From assembly GCA_965222725.1 (NCBI GenBank), contig OZ244969.1, positions 4,650,001-4,714,000 of the forward strand: a stretch of DNA of 64,000 nt, in the 5' to 3' direction. The stretch comes from GCA-2748575 sp965222725. Lineage in GTDB: Bacteria > Pseudomonadota > Gammaproteobacteria > Pseudomonadales > Ketobacteraceae. Below are positions 25,823 to 34,794 of the stretch, piece by piece; within the stretch, counting starts at the first letter, position 1, and every line of letters starts with the position of its first letter. The notes beneath the pieces were generated by a model. That model was not told the DNA's origin. It was given only the letters and a program-made list of their open reading frames with translations, and made no database searches. A program made the translations under genes and the position numbers.

Positions 25823-27522
25823 TGCACATCTTTACCGGACTCATACCAGGCTTCGATATTATCCCCGTAATGAGATTCCAGCACGTTCCGTTTGATTTTC
25901 AGGGTGGGTGTCATAAAGCCGTTTTCCGTGGTCCACTCGTCTTTCACCACCACCAGGGTTTTAATCTTCTCGTGGGGATCCAGCTGAGCATTCACTTCAC
26001 GGAGCGTTTCCTGCAACTCGCTGTGGATTTCGTCGCGGTTCTTGCCTTTGGCCAGCGCTTCACGCTCCCCTTCCGACAGCATCACCAGCGCAATAGGCTG
26101 TGGCAGTGACGAGCCCATCACACACAGCTGCTCTATATGGGAACTGGCCAGCAGTTTGTTTTCGATGGGGAAAGGCGCCACGTATTTGCCTTTGCTGGTT
26201 TTGAAGATTTCCTTGATACGGCCGGTGATTTTCAGGCTGCCGTCACTTTCGATCTGGCCCACGTCACCGGTATGGATATAGCCATCCTCGTCCAGGGTTT
26301 CCGCGGTTTTTTCCGGCTCCTTGTAATAGCCCAGCATGGTGGTTGGGCCCTTCACCAGCACTTCGCCGCCGTCGCCCAGTTTTACATCAACACCGGGATT
26401 GTGCTGCCCCACATAACCCGGACGCGCACGGCCCAGGCGGGTACTGTGGGAATAACCCATGTTCTCGGTCATGCCGTACACTTCCAGAATGTCGATACCC
26501 AGCTCTTTGTACCAGCCCAGCAGGCTGGCAGAAATAGGCGCGGCACCACTCAGACAGAACTTGGCATCGTTCAGGCCAAGACCGGTACGGATTTTCTTTT
26601 TGATGAGCTTGTTCACCACAGGCACCTTGAACAGCACCTTGAGTTTCTTCTCCGGCATTTTGGTAAACACACCGGACTGGAATTTGGCCCAGATACGCGG
26701 CACCGCAAAGAAGATAGTAGGCCGGGCCCGTTGCAGATCCTGTGCAAAGGTATCCAGAGACTCCGCAAAGTACACATGTGTGCCCTGATAAATCTGTGCC
26801 AGTTCCACACACATCCGCTCCGCCACGTGAGACAGCGGCAGGTAAGACAGCAGGCGATCAGCTGACGTTACATCATAAATATTGGATGCCTGACTGGCGC
26901 CGGCGGCCAGGCTGGCAAAGTTGTGCATTACGCCCTTGGGCATGCCGGTGGTACCGGAGGTATAAATAATGGTAGCCAGTTCCGCGTGGCTGCGGGCGGG
27001 GCTTTCTGTCATGGGCGGATTCTGGGCAACGATATCGTTCCAGGTATCATAATCATTCGGCGGACTCAGGGGATAAGAAATGCATTTCACGCTGTCGGGA
27101 ATACCGGGCTTCATGGCTTCCCAGCCGTCCAGCTTGCCCACAAACATGACTTTGGTTTCGGAGTGCTCGATGATTTTCTCGATCATGTCCGGCGCCAGGG
27201 TGGGATACAGCGGTACCGATACACCGCCTGCCATCCAGATAGCCAGATCACTCATGATCCAGTGGGCGCAGTTCTTGGAGATAATTCCAACACGATCCCC
27301 CGGCTCCACACCGATTTTTTGCAGGTAAGTGGCCATGCGACGGATCTGGTTGCCCACCTCACCCCAGGTAAAATCCACAATGCGGCCATTATTCATGGGC
27401 TGCGTGTAACACACCTTATTGGGGTGGTTTTTTTCCCAGTAATATAAACGTTCCAGGGGAAGCGGGGTTCCGGTTTTTGCCATAGTCGACGCCTGTATGT
27501 TGAGATCCGCCGATGCTGTCAT
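25810..27522 (-). CDS. Long-chain fatty acid--CoA ligase (AMP-binding)
   Basis: 570-residue adenylate-forming enzyme that activates a fatty acid with ATP and CoA. The P-loop motif YTSGTTGMPKG is at 187-197, followed by LPLSHVAERM, LEVYGMTENMGYS, the ATP-binding HTGDVG and KITGRIKEIFKTS hinge, and a C-terminal lysine region (TPTLKIKRN). The sequence style (YPLSPP, LSYLPLSH) fits long-chain or very-long-chain ligases more than acetyl-CoA synthetases. It is followed by an overlapping TraB/GumN-type gene. The 271-nt gap upstream (27523-27793) shows no gene. Confidence 0.88.
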   Translation of the reverse strand: MTASADLNIQASTMAKTGTPLPLERLYYWEKNHPNKVCYTQPMNNGRIVDFTWGEVGNQIRRMATYLQKIGVEPGDRVGIISKNCAHWIMSDLAIWMAGGVSVPLYPTLAPDMIEKIIEHSETKVMFVGKLDGWEAMKPGIPDSVKCISYPLSPPNDYDTWNDIVAQNPPMTESPARSHAELATIIYTSGTTGMPKGVMHNFASLAAGASQASNIYDVTSADRLLSYLPLSHVAERMCVELAQIYQGTHVYFAESLDTFAQDLQRARPTIFFAVPRIWAKFQSGVFTKMPEKKLKVLFKVPVVNKLIKKKIRTGLGLNDAKFCLSGAAPISASLLGWYKELGIDILEVYGMTENMGYSHSTRLGRARPGYVGQHNPGVDVKLGDGGEVLVKGPTTMLGYYKEPEKTAETLDEDGYIHTGDVGQIESDGSLKITGRIKEIFKTSKGKYVAPFPIENKLLASSHIEQLCVMGSSLPQPIALVMLSEGEREALAKGKNRDEIHSELQETLREVNAQLDPHEKIKTLVVVKDEWTTENGFMTPTLKIKRNVLESHYGDNIEAWYESGKDVQWED

Positions 27523-27793
27523 GATGGTAGTCCTTCTTTTATTTGTTTAGATCACAAGACAAAGCCATTTATCGTTGTCAGATGGTGGGCTGTGGCGGCT
27601 ACCTATTCCTTTTTAATCCCGAAACAGTCCCGAAAAAGCCCCAAAACAGGGCAAAAGCCACAGACCCTTTGCGCTAGCGGTATAACTAATGAATTCCGGG
27701 CATTTTGCCCGCACCAAGAGGGGCAAATATGACGTAACCCAAACTCAAACGCAAGGGCTCGCGGGCTCAGGGCCACCCCTTCGGCCTGATCGA

Positions 27794-28264
27794 TTAATCA
27801 GTGTAGTTCAACCAGCGCAGAGTGCCCTGCCCTGTGTCCAGAATTTCATCAAAATCAATGCAGGCGATGCTGCCGGTGTCCATGGCGTAACCGCCCTGAT
27901 AATGACCATCCACCAGCAGGCTCACCAGTGCCGATACCAGCGGGTTATGGCTTACCATCAGTATCTCACCGGCGTTCTCCAGCCCGGATAGCAAACGCAC
28001 CACAGCCACCGGGTGATCGTCCGGGGTGATTTGCTCTTCGGTGGTGATATCTGTGGGAATAACAGCGGTCTTTTTCACCAGACGTGCGGTTTGCTGGGCC
28101 CTCAGGTAGGGGCTGGCAAGAAACACGTCAGGGTTGACGCCCGCCAGCGCCTGGGCAGCCTTGCGCACCTGCAGCTCGCCCTGGGTGCTGAGGGGTCGTT
28201 CGGGGTCCGAGGCGGCCCGGTTTACCGCGTGCCCGTGGCGCATAACATACAAAGTAATCGCCAT
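27794..28264 (-). CDS. sixA: Phosphohistidine phosphatase SixA
   Basis: 156-residue histidine-phosphatase domain. It begins MAITLYVMRHGHA, with the catalytic RHG, and has the second histidine in MVSHNPLVSALV. Its short single-domain form is that of SixA, which removes phosphate from Hpt-type histidines. An Hpt domain occurs in the hybrid kinase of this window, but any link is speculation. It starts 3 nt after a DUF4389 gene, suggesting one transcript. Confidence 0.88.
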   Translation of the reverse strand: MAITLYVMRHGHAVNRAASDPERPLSTQGELQVRKAAQALAGVNPDVFLASPYLRAQQTARLVKKTAVIPTDITTEEQITPDDHPVAVVRLLSGLENAGEILMVSHNPLVSALVSLLVDGHYQGGYAMDTGSIACIDFDEILDTGQGTLRWLNYTD

Positions 28265-28267
28265 GGG

Positions 28268-28633
28268 CTAACCTTCGCTCCTTTCGTTGGCATCAGAAGG
28301 CCAGTCAGAAAACGGAAAGGGCTTTTTATTACTCACCCAGGTGATATAACCCACAATCTGCGAAATGAAACGGGTCAGGCTACGGGAGAACCGCATCAGA
28401 TCCTCCTGATATTCTTCGGTCAACAGAATGTGCAGAAACTGCACGATCGCCACCAGACCAATCACAAAGCGGGACAACGCATACACAAAATAGAAAAAGA
28501 TCGCATAAATCAGGCGCAACAGCACCGGATCCTCATCCACCTCGCTTTCATCAGCAATAATCACTTCAATATCTTTTTCTTCGGCCGCTTCGCCTGCCGA
28601 ATCTGCGGCGCGGTTGGTGTCTTTATCTGCCAT
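28268..28633 (-). CDS. DUF4389-type membrane protein
   Basis: 121 residues: an acidic N-terminus of about 35 residues, then a strongly hydrophobic region (LLRLIYAIFFYFVYALSRFV and IGLVAIVQFLHILL, about residues 38-71) that forms two helices or one re-entrant pair, then an amphipathic stretch with FSRSLTRFISQIVGYITW. This pattern is that of DUF4389 proteins, whose function is not established. It is placed between gpsA and sixA, a neighbourhood I would expect in several gammaproteobacteria. Confidence 0.75.
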   Translation of the reverse strand: MADKDTNRAADSAGEAAEEKDIEVIIADESEVDEDPVLLRLIYAIFFYFVYALSRFVIGLVAIVQFLHILLTEEYQEDLMRFSRSLTRFISQIVGYITWVSNKKPFPFSDWPSDANERSEG

Positions 28634-28693
28634 ACAAGCCTCTCTGCTCAGTCATTAACCCAGTCCATCTTTCATTCCGTTGTGCAACCCTGT

Positions 28694-29731
28694 TCAGGGT
28701 CGATTGTGGGGCCCCGGTAATACGAATTCAACGTCGGAATTATGCTCACCCATCATCAACGCACTGATCACCTCTTTCAGACTTTTGCCTTCAAAGATGA
28801 TTTTATGCAGCCCGTCCACTAACGGCATATACACCTCCAGCGCCTGAGCCCGTGCCTGCACGATACGGATAGTGTTGATCCCCTCTGCAGTGCCCCCCAG
28901 ATTAGCGACAATATCGTCCAGGTCCTTGCCCTGCGCCAGGGCTTGCCCCACTTGATAGTTGCGACTCAGGGGGGAACTGCAGGTAACAAACAGGTCACCC
29001 ACACCAGCCAGCCCCAGAAAGGTGAGCGGATTGGCCCCCAGCTTTTCGGCAAAGCGGCTCATTTCCGCCAGGCTGCGGGTAATCAGCATGCTCTTGGTGT
29101 TTTCACCCATGCCCATTTCCCCCGCCATACCGGCGGCAATGGCATAAATGTTTTTCAGCGCACCTCCCAGCTCCACGCCAAAGGTGTCACTGTTTGCGTA
29201 TACCCGGAAATATTCGCAGGAAAGCGCCTGCTGAATGGTGCTGCGTACCCGCTCGCTTTCGCTGGCAATCACGGTGCCGGTAAGATAGCGGGCGGCAATC
29301 TCCTTGGCCAGATTGGGGCCGCTGAGCACCCCCACATGCTCACTGCAGGTCTGGGCCTGAAGTATCTGGCTCATCAACAAAAAACCATCTTCCTGAATAC
29401 CCTTGGTTGTACTCACCAGTATGTGTGAAGGTTTGATGTGGGAACTGATACGATCCACCACCAGCGGGAAGGATTTTGAAGGAATCGCTACAAAAATCAC
29501 GTCAGCGCGGTCAACTGCTGCCGACAGATCGGTGGTGGGTTCAATGGATTTGTTTAACTTGTATCCAGGAAGGTAACGGGCATTTTCGTGGGTGGTGCGA
29601 ATGGTTTCCACCTGCTCTGCATTACGCATCCAGAGCGCAACCTGATGACCGTTGTCTGCAGAAATATTAGCGATGGCAGTACCAAAACTGCCACCACCAA
29701 GAACTGTAATATTAAGAGGCGCCAGCGCCAT
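28694..29731 (-). CDS. gpsA: Glycerol-3-phosphate dehydrogenase [NAD(P)+]
   Basis: 345 residues, the usual length. Reduces dihydroxyacetone phosphate to sn-glycerol-3-phosphate for phospholipid synthesis. Markers are the Rossmann motif GGGSFGTAIA near the start, TTKGIQ, GVLSGPNLAKEIA, the catalytic lysine region GALKNIYAIAAGM and LAGVGDLFVTCSS. The ATG at 29731 has GGAG about 9 nt upstream, whereas the frame's earlier ATG at 29761 does not. It is the first gene of a probable gpsA-DUF4389-sixA unit. Confidence 0.95.
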   Translation of the reverse strand: MALAPLNITVLGGGSFGTAIANISADNGHQVALWMRNAEQVETIRTTHENARYLPGYKLNKSIEPTTDLSAAVDRADVIFVAIPSKSFPLVVDRISSHIKPSHILVSTTKGIQEDGFLLMSQILQAQTCSEHVGVLSGPNLAKEIAARYLTGTVIASESERVRSTIQQALSCEYFRVYANSDTFGVELGGALKNIYAIAAGMAGEMGMGENTKSMLITRSLAEMSRFAEKLGANPLTFLGLAGVGDLFVTCSSPLSRNYQVGQALAQGKDLDDIVANLGGTAEGINTIRIVQARAQALEVYMPLVDGLHKIIFEGKSLKEVISALMMGEHNSDVEFVLPGPHNRP

Positions 29732-29819
29732 TGAGTCTCTCCGCCATGCATTTATTTCCATGCATTATAAGCGTAAAACCCCGGATCATAAATGCGGCCA
29801 TCGACTGAAAGAGTACTAA

Positions 29820-29837
29820 GGAACCTCTGATCAAGTC
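29820..29837 (+). repeat. 18-bp dispersed repeat, copy 1
   Basis: GGAACCTCTGATCAAGTC, identical to 55810-55827. It ends on the first base of the stop triplet of the small gene at 29837-30160, so it abuts a gene's 3' end, as the other exact copy does. Confidence 0.6.
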
Positions 29838-30160
29838 TATGTATCCAGCCAGCGCTTTAATCCGTATTCAGTTTGCATAAAATCCTTGGTGCCCGTGGGC
29901 CCGGCCACTTCCAGCTTGATGGGGCCTTCGTTGGATTCAGACACCAGCGCCATTCGCAAAAAGGGCTGACAGACTCGTTCGATTCTCAGAAAGGTGATAA
30001 TCAGATCAATGCATTCCGATTGACGACCAAAATTCAGGGTATAGCCATCTTCCGTTTCCAGCACCGTGTGAATCTGATCCAGTACCTGGGTTAATACAGA
30101 TTCGCGAAGCTCCCCGGCGGCTTCTTTCGTGATGGGATTTGGAAGTTCAAATTGACTCAT
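29837..30160 (-). CDS. Conserved-looking small protein of unknown function
   Basis: 107 residues, soluble, no signal peptide or cysteine motif beyond two isolated cysteines. It begins MSQFELPNPITKEAAGELRE and has a predicted alpha-beta pattern with VLDQIHTVLETEDGYTLNFG. I do not recognise the family. Coding bias matches its neighbours, and codon structure is clean with an ATG, so I consider it a real gene. It lies alone between gpsA and the htpG terminator on the minus strand. Confidence 0.65.
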   Translation of the reverse strand: MSQFELPNPITKEAAGELRESVLTQVLDQIHTVLETEDGYTLNFGRQSECIDLIITFLRIERVCQPFLRMALVSESNEGPIKLEVAGPTGTKDFMQTEYGLKRWLDT

Positions 30161-30278
30161 TTCCGCCTCACAGATGTCAGTGAATTTGCCGTAGCTTTAT
30201 TCTTAAAACGCTCTTGAAACAGATTCAGTCTAGCAGAACTTCTCCCCGATAAAGAAGTGTCATTGCGGCCAGGCACAA

Positions 30279-30333
30279 AAAAAGCCGCCACGACTTTTAT
30301 CCCGGGTTACCGGGGTGGCCGTGGCGGCTTTTT
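30279..30333. terminator. Bidirectional terminator downstream of htpG
   Basis: Arms AAAAAGCCGCCACG (30279-30292) and CGTGGCGGCTTTTT (30320-30333) form a perfect 14-bp stem around a 27-nt loop that contains a smaller CCCGG/CCGGG hairpin. T-runs exist on both strands, so it can end htpG transcription. Confidence 0.88.
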
Positions 30334-30337
30334 GATT

Positions 30338-30385
30338 CCTTAACGGAACAATACCTTAACGGAACAATGCCTTAAAGGAACAATG
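30338..30385 (+). repeat. Tandem repeat, three 16-bp units
   Basis: Units CCTTAACGGAACAATA (30338-30353), CCTTAACGGAACAATG (30354-30369) and CCTTAAAGGAACAATG (30370-30385) follow each other without a gap, between the terminator and the end of htpG. Most likely a slippage-type repeat. Confidence 0.85.
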
Positions 30386-30418
30386 GTTAGGCAAAAAGGT
30401 TAGACAGTTATGACCGGC

Positions 30419-32344
30419 CTAGACAAGATCCAGTAATAACCGGTTCACTCGCTTGACATAACCTGCCGGGTCTTCCAGTGCACTGCCTTCTGCCAGGGTC
30501 GCCTGCTCAAAAATAATCAGGCTGAGATCGTTAAAGCGGTCTTCCTGTATTTCATCTTTGAGCTTTTCCACCAGCGGATGGGTGGGGTTGACTTCCAGGG
30601 TGGGTTTACTGCCGGGCACAACCTGCCCCGCCGCTTCCATAATCTGACGCATTTGTGCGCCCATATCATAGGCACCCAGCACCAGACAGGCAGGTGAATC
30701 CGTCAGGCGGTGAGACACTTTTACCTCGGATACCTTGTCACCCAGAGATTCTTTCAAGCGTTTGATCAGATCTTCAGAATCCTTTTCGATTTTTTCCTGG
30801 GCTTCTTTGTCTTCTTCCTTCTCTTCACCAATTCCGGAAAGATCCAGATCACCTTTGGCGATGTTGATAAAGGATTTGCCATCGTATTCGCTCAGGTAAC
30901 CCATCATCCATTCGTCAATGCGATCGGATAACAAGAGTACCTCCACACCTTTCTTCTTGAAAATTTCCAGATGCGGGCTGTTGGCCGCAGCCGTGTGGCT
31001 GTCGCCGATGATGTAGTAGATTTTATCCTGCCCTTCCGCCATGCGGCCCACATAATCTTCCAGCGAAACAGTTTGCTTACTACCTTCAGAGCTGGTGGTG
31101 GCAAAACGGAAAAGCTCCGAGACTTTTTCACGGTTGGCAAAATCTTCTGCCGGACCTTCTTTTAACACCTGGCCAAACTGATCCCAGAATGCCTGGTAAT
31201 CTTCCGGCGTGTTTCTGCCAAGCTTTTTCAGCATATCCAGAACACGCTTGGTTAACGCACTCTTGATGCTTTCAACGGTTTTGTTGGTTTGCAGAATTTC
31301 GCGGGAAATATTCAAAGGCAGATCGTTGCTGTCCAGCACACCTTTGATAAAACGCAGATACAGCGGCAGGAACTGTTCCGCATCATCCATAATAAACACG
31401 CGCTGCACATACAGCTTCAATCCGCGGGGCACATCACGATTATACAAATCGAACGGAGCACGCTTGGGAACATACAGCAGGCTGGTGTATTCCTGCTTGC
31501 CTTCTACCCGGTTATGAGTCCAGCTGAGCGGATCCTCAAAATCGTGGGAAATATGTTTGTAGAATTCCTTGTATTCCTCGTCGGTCACTTCTGACTTGGA
31601 GCAGGTCCAGAGCGCAGTGGCCTTGTTAACCACCTCATCTTTAGGTTCCTCTTCAGATGGCTTTTCGTTGCCTTCCTCATCATAGCTGGGTGCAGGTACC
31701 GACTGCATCACGATGGGAACAGAGATATGATCTGAATAACGTTTTACGATACTGCGCAGGCGATAATCATCGGCGAACTCTTCTTCACCATCCCGCAGGT
31801 GCAGCACGATACGGGTACCGCGATCGGCTTTTTCGATATTCTCGACAGTGAATTCACCTTCACCCTCGGAACTCCAGTAAACACCCTCGGCGGCAGATTC
31901 GCCGGCTTTGCGGGTAAAGACTTCCACTTTGTCCGCCACAATAAAAGCGGAATAAAAACCTACACCGAACTGACCGATCAGCCTGGAATCTTTTTTCTGA
32001 TCACCGGTGAGCTGATTCAGAAATTGTGCGGTGCCGGATTTGGCAATGGTGCCCAGGTGATCAATCACGTCCTGGCGATTCATACCCACACCGTTATCGG
32101 AGAGGGTGACGGTTTTGGCGTCTTTATCGAATTCCAGACGTATCTTGAATTCCCCGTCCCCTTCCAGCAGTTCCGGATTGGACAGGCTCTGGAAATGCAG
32201 TTTGTCGGCGGCATCGGAAGCGTTGGATATCAGCTCCCTGAGAAAGATCTCTTTATTGGAGTAAAGAGAATGAATCATCAGGTGAAGCAATTGTTTTACT
32301 TCTGTCTGAAAGCCCAAGGTTTCTTTTTGAGCGTCAACTGTCAT
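30419..32344 (-). CDS. htpG: Molecular chaperone HtpG (Hsp90)
   Basis: 641 residues, the expected length. Dimeric ATP-dependent cytoplasmic chaperone. The N-terminal GHKL ATPase has FLRELISNASDAADKL with the catalytic glutamate, DNGVGM, GTIAKSGT and IGQFGVGFYSAF. A middle domain with RVFIMDD and LNISREILQ follows, then the C-terminal dimerisation domain. A textbook heat-shock promoter lies upstream (32403-32430), and a strong terminator and a 16-bp tandem repeat lie downstream, so it is monocistronic. Confidence 0.97.
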   Translation of the reverse strand: MTVDAQKETLGFQTEVKQLLHLMIHSLYSNKEIFLRELISNASDAADKLHFQSLSNPELLEGDGEFKIRLEFDKDAKTVTLSDNGVGMNRQDVIDHLGTIAKSGTAQFLNQLTGDQKKDSRLIGQFGVGFYSAFIVADKVEVFTRKAGESAAEGVYWSSEGEGEFTVENIEKADRGTRIVLHLRDGEEEFADDYRLRSIVKRYSDHISVPIVMQSVPAPSYDEEGNEKPSEEEPKDEVVNKATALWTCSKSEVTDEEYKEFYKHISHDFEDPLSWTHNRVEGKQEYTSLLYVPKRAPFDLYNRDVPRGLKLYVQRVFIMDDAEQFLPLYLRFIKGVLDSNDLPLNISREILQTNKTVESIKSALTKRVLDMLKKLGRNTPEDYQAFWDQFGQVLKEGPAEDFANREKVSELFRFATTSSEGSKQTVSLEDYVGRMAEGQDKIYYIIGDSHTAAANSPHLEIFKKKGVEVLLLSDRIDEWMMGYLSEYDGKSFINIAKGDLDLSGIGEEKEEDKEAQEKIEKDSEDLIKRLKESLGDKVSEVKVSHRLTDSPACLVLGAYDMGAQMRQIMEAAGQVVPGSKPTLEVNPTHPLVEKLKDEIQEDRFNDLSLIIFEQATLAEGSALEDPAGYVKRVNRLLLDLV

Positions 32345-32402
32345 TGCTTGAAATCTCCACTTTGCACTCGTTTTTGTTAAAAATATGGCGGTTTGAGTGG
32401 CA

Positions 32403-32430
32403 ATATGGGGCCCATTACAGTGATTTCAAG
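32403..32430 (-). promoter_or_regulatory. Sigma-32 (RpoH) promoter of htpG
   Basis: On the minus strand CTTGAAA (32430-32424) is followed after 13 nt by CCCCATAT (32410-32403), an essentially exact match to the heat-shock consensus CTTGAAA-N(11-16)-CCCCATNT. Its distance to the htpG ATG (about 60 nt) is right for a promoter. Confidence 0.9.
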
Positions 32431-32518
32431 CGCACAAGTGGCGAAATCCACTCTGATCAGTGAAAATGCATAAAAACTAAAGGCGTTAGGGCCAGCCAGC
32501 CGGCCCGGGAGAGCAACA

Positions 32519-33367
32519 TTGGATTCAACCCGCCACCCAGATAACAACGGGAATCAGGAAGCAACGACCAAGGCAGCGACCAAGGCAACGACCAAGAAAG
32601 TCGCTCTGTTCGTGACCTGCCTGGTAAACAGCCTGCGCCCCGGCGTTGGCTTTGCGGCAGTCAAGCTGCTGGAAGCCGCCGGTTTCCAGGTGGTTGTGCC
32701 CCGCTCACAAACCTGCTGTGGCCAGCCCAACTACAACAACGGGGATCCCGGCCATGGCGCCGACGCCGCACGCCACTTTATTGAAGTTTTCGAACCTTTT
32801 GCCAACGTAGTAGTGCCCTCGGCCTCCTGTGCCGGGATGATAAAACACCACTACCCCCGTTTATTGGCAGACGATCCTCATTGGTCGCCGCGGGCGAAAG
32901 CGCTGGCCGAAAGGGTTCAGGAACTCACGGCGTTTCTGGGCGAACAGCTGGAAAAGCTTCCCCGGAACCCGGACTTCAAAGGCACGCTCACCCACCACGA
33001 CAGCTGCTCCGCACTCCGGGAAATGAAAGTTACCGGGCCGGTTCGCCTACTGGTCGGCCACTGTTTGCCCAATGCCGATTTCACTGAATTAAGTGAGCCG
33101 GAGGCCTGCTGCGGCTTTGGTGGCACCTTTTGTATTAAATTCAATGATGTCTCGCGAAAAATGGGCAGTAACAAGCTGAATGACATCAACGCCACCGGTG
33201 CCGGTATTGCCACCTCCCAGGATCTTGGATGTTTGCTGCAGCTGGAGTCCCTGAGCCAGAAGCCTCACGCCTCTCCTGATAACCCTCCCGATAGCCTTCC
33301 CGACGCTACAACCAACCTGCAACTGCTCCACCTGGCAGAATTGCTGGCCAGGGAGACCTGCCCATGA
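32519..33367 (+). CDS. lutA: L-lactate utilisation protein LutA (YkgE-like)
   Basis: 282 residues of the cysteine-rich (CCG) Fe-S family. Works with LutB and LutC to oxidise L-lactate to pyruvate. The CCG motifs are in RSQTCCGQPNYNNG and in EPEACCGFGGTF, each with a partner cysteine in PSASCAGMI and the later tail. It begins at TTG 32519 with GGGAGAG about 9 nt upstream. The N-terminus carries three in-frame 12-bp repeats (32561-32596) encoding ATTK/AATK/ATTK, absent from the family core. The stop overlaps lutB as ATGA. Confidence 0.92.
   Translation: MDSTRHPDNNGNQEATTKAATKATTKKVALFVTCLVNSLRPGVGFAAVKLLEAAGFQVVVPRSQTCCGQPNYNNGDPGHGADAARHFIEVFEPFANVVVPSASCAGMIKHHYPRLLADDPHWSPRAKALAERVQELTAFLGEQLEKLPRNPDFKGTLTHHDSCSALREMKVTGPVRLLVGHCLPNADFTELSEPEACCGFGGTFCIKFNDVSRKMGSNKLNDINATGAGIATSQDLGCLLQLESLSQKPHASPDNPPDSLPDATTNLQLLHLAELLARETCP
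32561..32596 (+). repeat. Three 12-bp tandem repeats within lutA
   Basis: GCAACGACCAAG, GCAGCGACCAAG and GCAACGACCAAG follow in frame, adding an ATTK-type linker to the N-terminus. Confidence 0.85.
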
Positions 33368-34794
33368 ACCGGCAACCCAACCAGTTCAAACAACAAGCTG
33401 CCAGTGCACTGCAGGATGAGCAATTGCAAACCGCCCTGGCCCGCGCCAAATCAGGCTTTGTGCAAAAGCGCCGTAAAGCCATTGCCATGGTGGATGAATT
33501 TTCGCTGCTCAAACACAAGGCCCAAAAGGCCAAGCAAACAGCGCTGGATAACCTGGAACACTACCAGCGCCTGTTTGAAGCCAATGTCAGACAGAACGGA
33601 GGTCAGGTACATCAGGCTGCCACTGCAGATGATCTTAACCGGATTGTACTGTCCATCTGCCAACAGCATCAGGCCCGGCTGATCACCAAGGGCAAGTCCA
33701 TGATCAGCGAGGAAACCGGCCTGAACGAGTATCTGGAAAAAAGTGGCATCCGGGTGGCGGAAACGGATCTGGGTGAATACATCATTCAGCTGGCGCGGGA
33801 AAAGCCATCCCATATTATTGCCCCGGCCGTTCACAAAACCCGCCAACAGGTGGCCGACCTGTTCCGGCAACATCACCGACTGGGCGACAGAGCCCTGGAA
33901 GAAATCCGTACCTTGGTAGACGAAGCCCGCACCATGTTGCGTCAGGATTTTCTGGGGGCGGATATCGGCATTACCGGCGCCAATCTGCTGGTGGCGGACA
34001 CCGGCAGCATCTGCCTGGTCACCAATGAAGGCAACGGCGACCTGACCGCTACCCTGCCCCGGGTGCATATAGTAACGGCGTCCATCGAAAAGCTGGTGCC
34101 CGATATGCAGGACGCCGCCGCAGTGCTGGAAGTACTGGCCCGCAGTGCCACCGGCCAGCCCATTTCCACCTACACCAGTTTTTACCAGGGCCCTAAACGC
34201 ACTGCCGATCACGATGGCCCCGATGAATTTCATGTGGTACTTCTGGATAACGGCCGCTCCGGCATTCTCGATTCAAAGTACCGGGACATGATGCGCTGCA
34301 TTAAATGCGGTGCCTGCCTGAATCACTGCCCCGTATACGGTGCCACCGGTGGCCACGCCTACGGCTGGGTATATCCCGGCCCTATGGGTTCCGTACTGAC
34401 GCCATTAATGCAGGGGCTGGATCAGGCCGAGCCCCTTCCCAATGCCTCCAGTTTTTGTGGCCGCTGTGCAGAGGTTTGCCCTATGGGTATTCCCTTGCCG
34501 GATCTGCTGCGGGAATTACGGAATGATCAGGCCAGCCAGGGCGTGGGCAGCCGCTTCTCCCGGTTTGGCATCCGTTTCCATGGTTGGTTGCTGGGCAAAC
34601 CCCGACTTTATCAGTTGGTCATCCGGTTGAGCACACGCCTCCTGAACAGCATCAATCGCATGCCCGCCTTTCAGCGAAAAGTGAAAGCAAGCTACCAGCG
34701 CCAGTTCCCCGCACCGGAATCCGGCAGGACCTTTATGGAACAATGGGCAAACAGACAAGATCGGGAAAACAGAGCACATCATGACAAGGGTTGA
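33364..34794 (+). CDS. lutB: L-lactate utilisation protein LutB (YkgF-like)
   Basis: 476 residues. Iron-sulfur electron-transfer subunit of the LutABC L-lactate oxidation system. The N-terminal LUD domain contains ITKGKSMISEETGLNEYLE and ITGANLLVADTGSICLVTNEGN. Two 4Fe-4S clusters follow: CIKCGACLNHCPVYG and CGRCAEVCPMGIP. It starts inside the end of lutA (ATGA) and overlaps lutC by 14 nt, so all three are translated together. Confidence 0.94.
   Translation: MNRQPNQFKQQAASALQDEQLQTALARAKSGFVQKRRKAIAMVDEFSLLKHKAQKAKQTALDNLEHYQRLFEANVRQNGGQVHQAATADDLNRIVLSICQQHQARLITKGKSMISEETGLNEYLEKSGIRVAETDLGEYIIQLAREKPSHIIAPAVHKTRQQVADLFRQHHRLGDRALEEIRTLVDEARTMLRQDFLGADIGITGANLLVADTGSICLVTNEGNGDLTATLPRVHIVTASIEKLVPDMQDAAAVLEVLARSATGQPISTYTSFYQGPKRTADHDGPDEFHVVLLDNGRSGILDSKYRDMMRCIKCGACLNHCPVYGATGGHAYGWVYPGPMGSVLTPLMQGLDQAEPLPNASSFCGRCAEVCPMGIPLPDLLRELRNDQASQGVGSRFSRFGIRFHGWLLGKPRLYQLVIRLSTRLLNSINRMPAFQRKVKASYQRQFPAPESGRTFMEQWANRQDRENRAHHDKG

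Noticed and set aside
26137..26865. 242-codon open frame on the plus strand inside the acyl-CoA ligase gene
   Set aside because: Antisense to the conserved AMP-binding core; composition is typical of a shadow frame.
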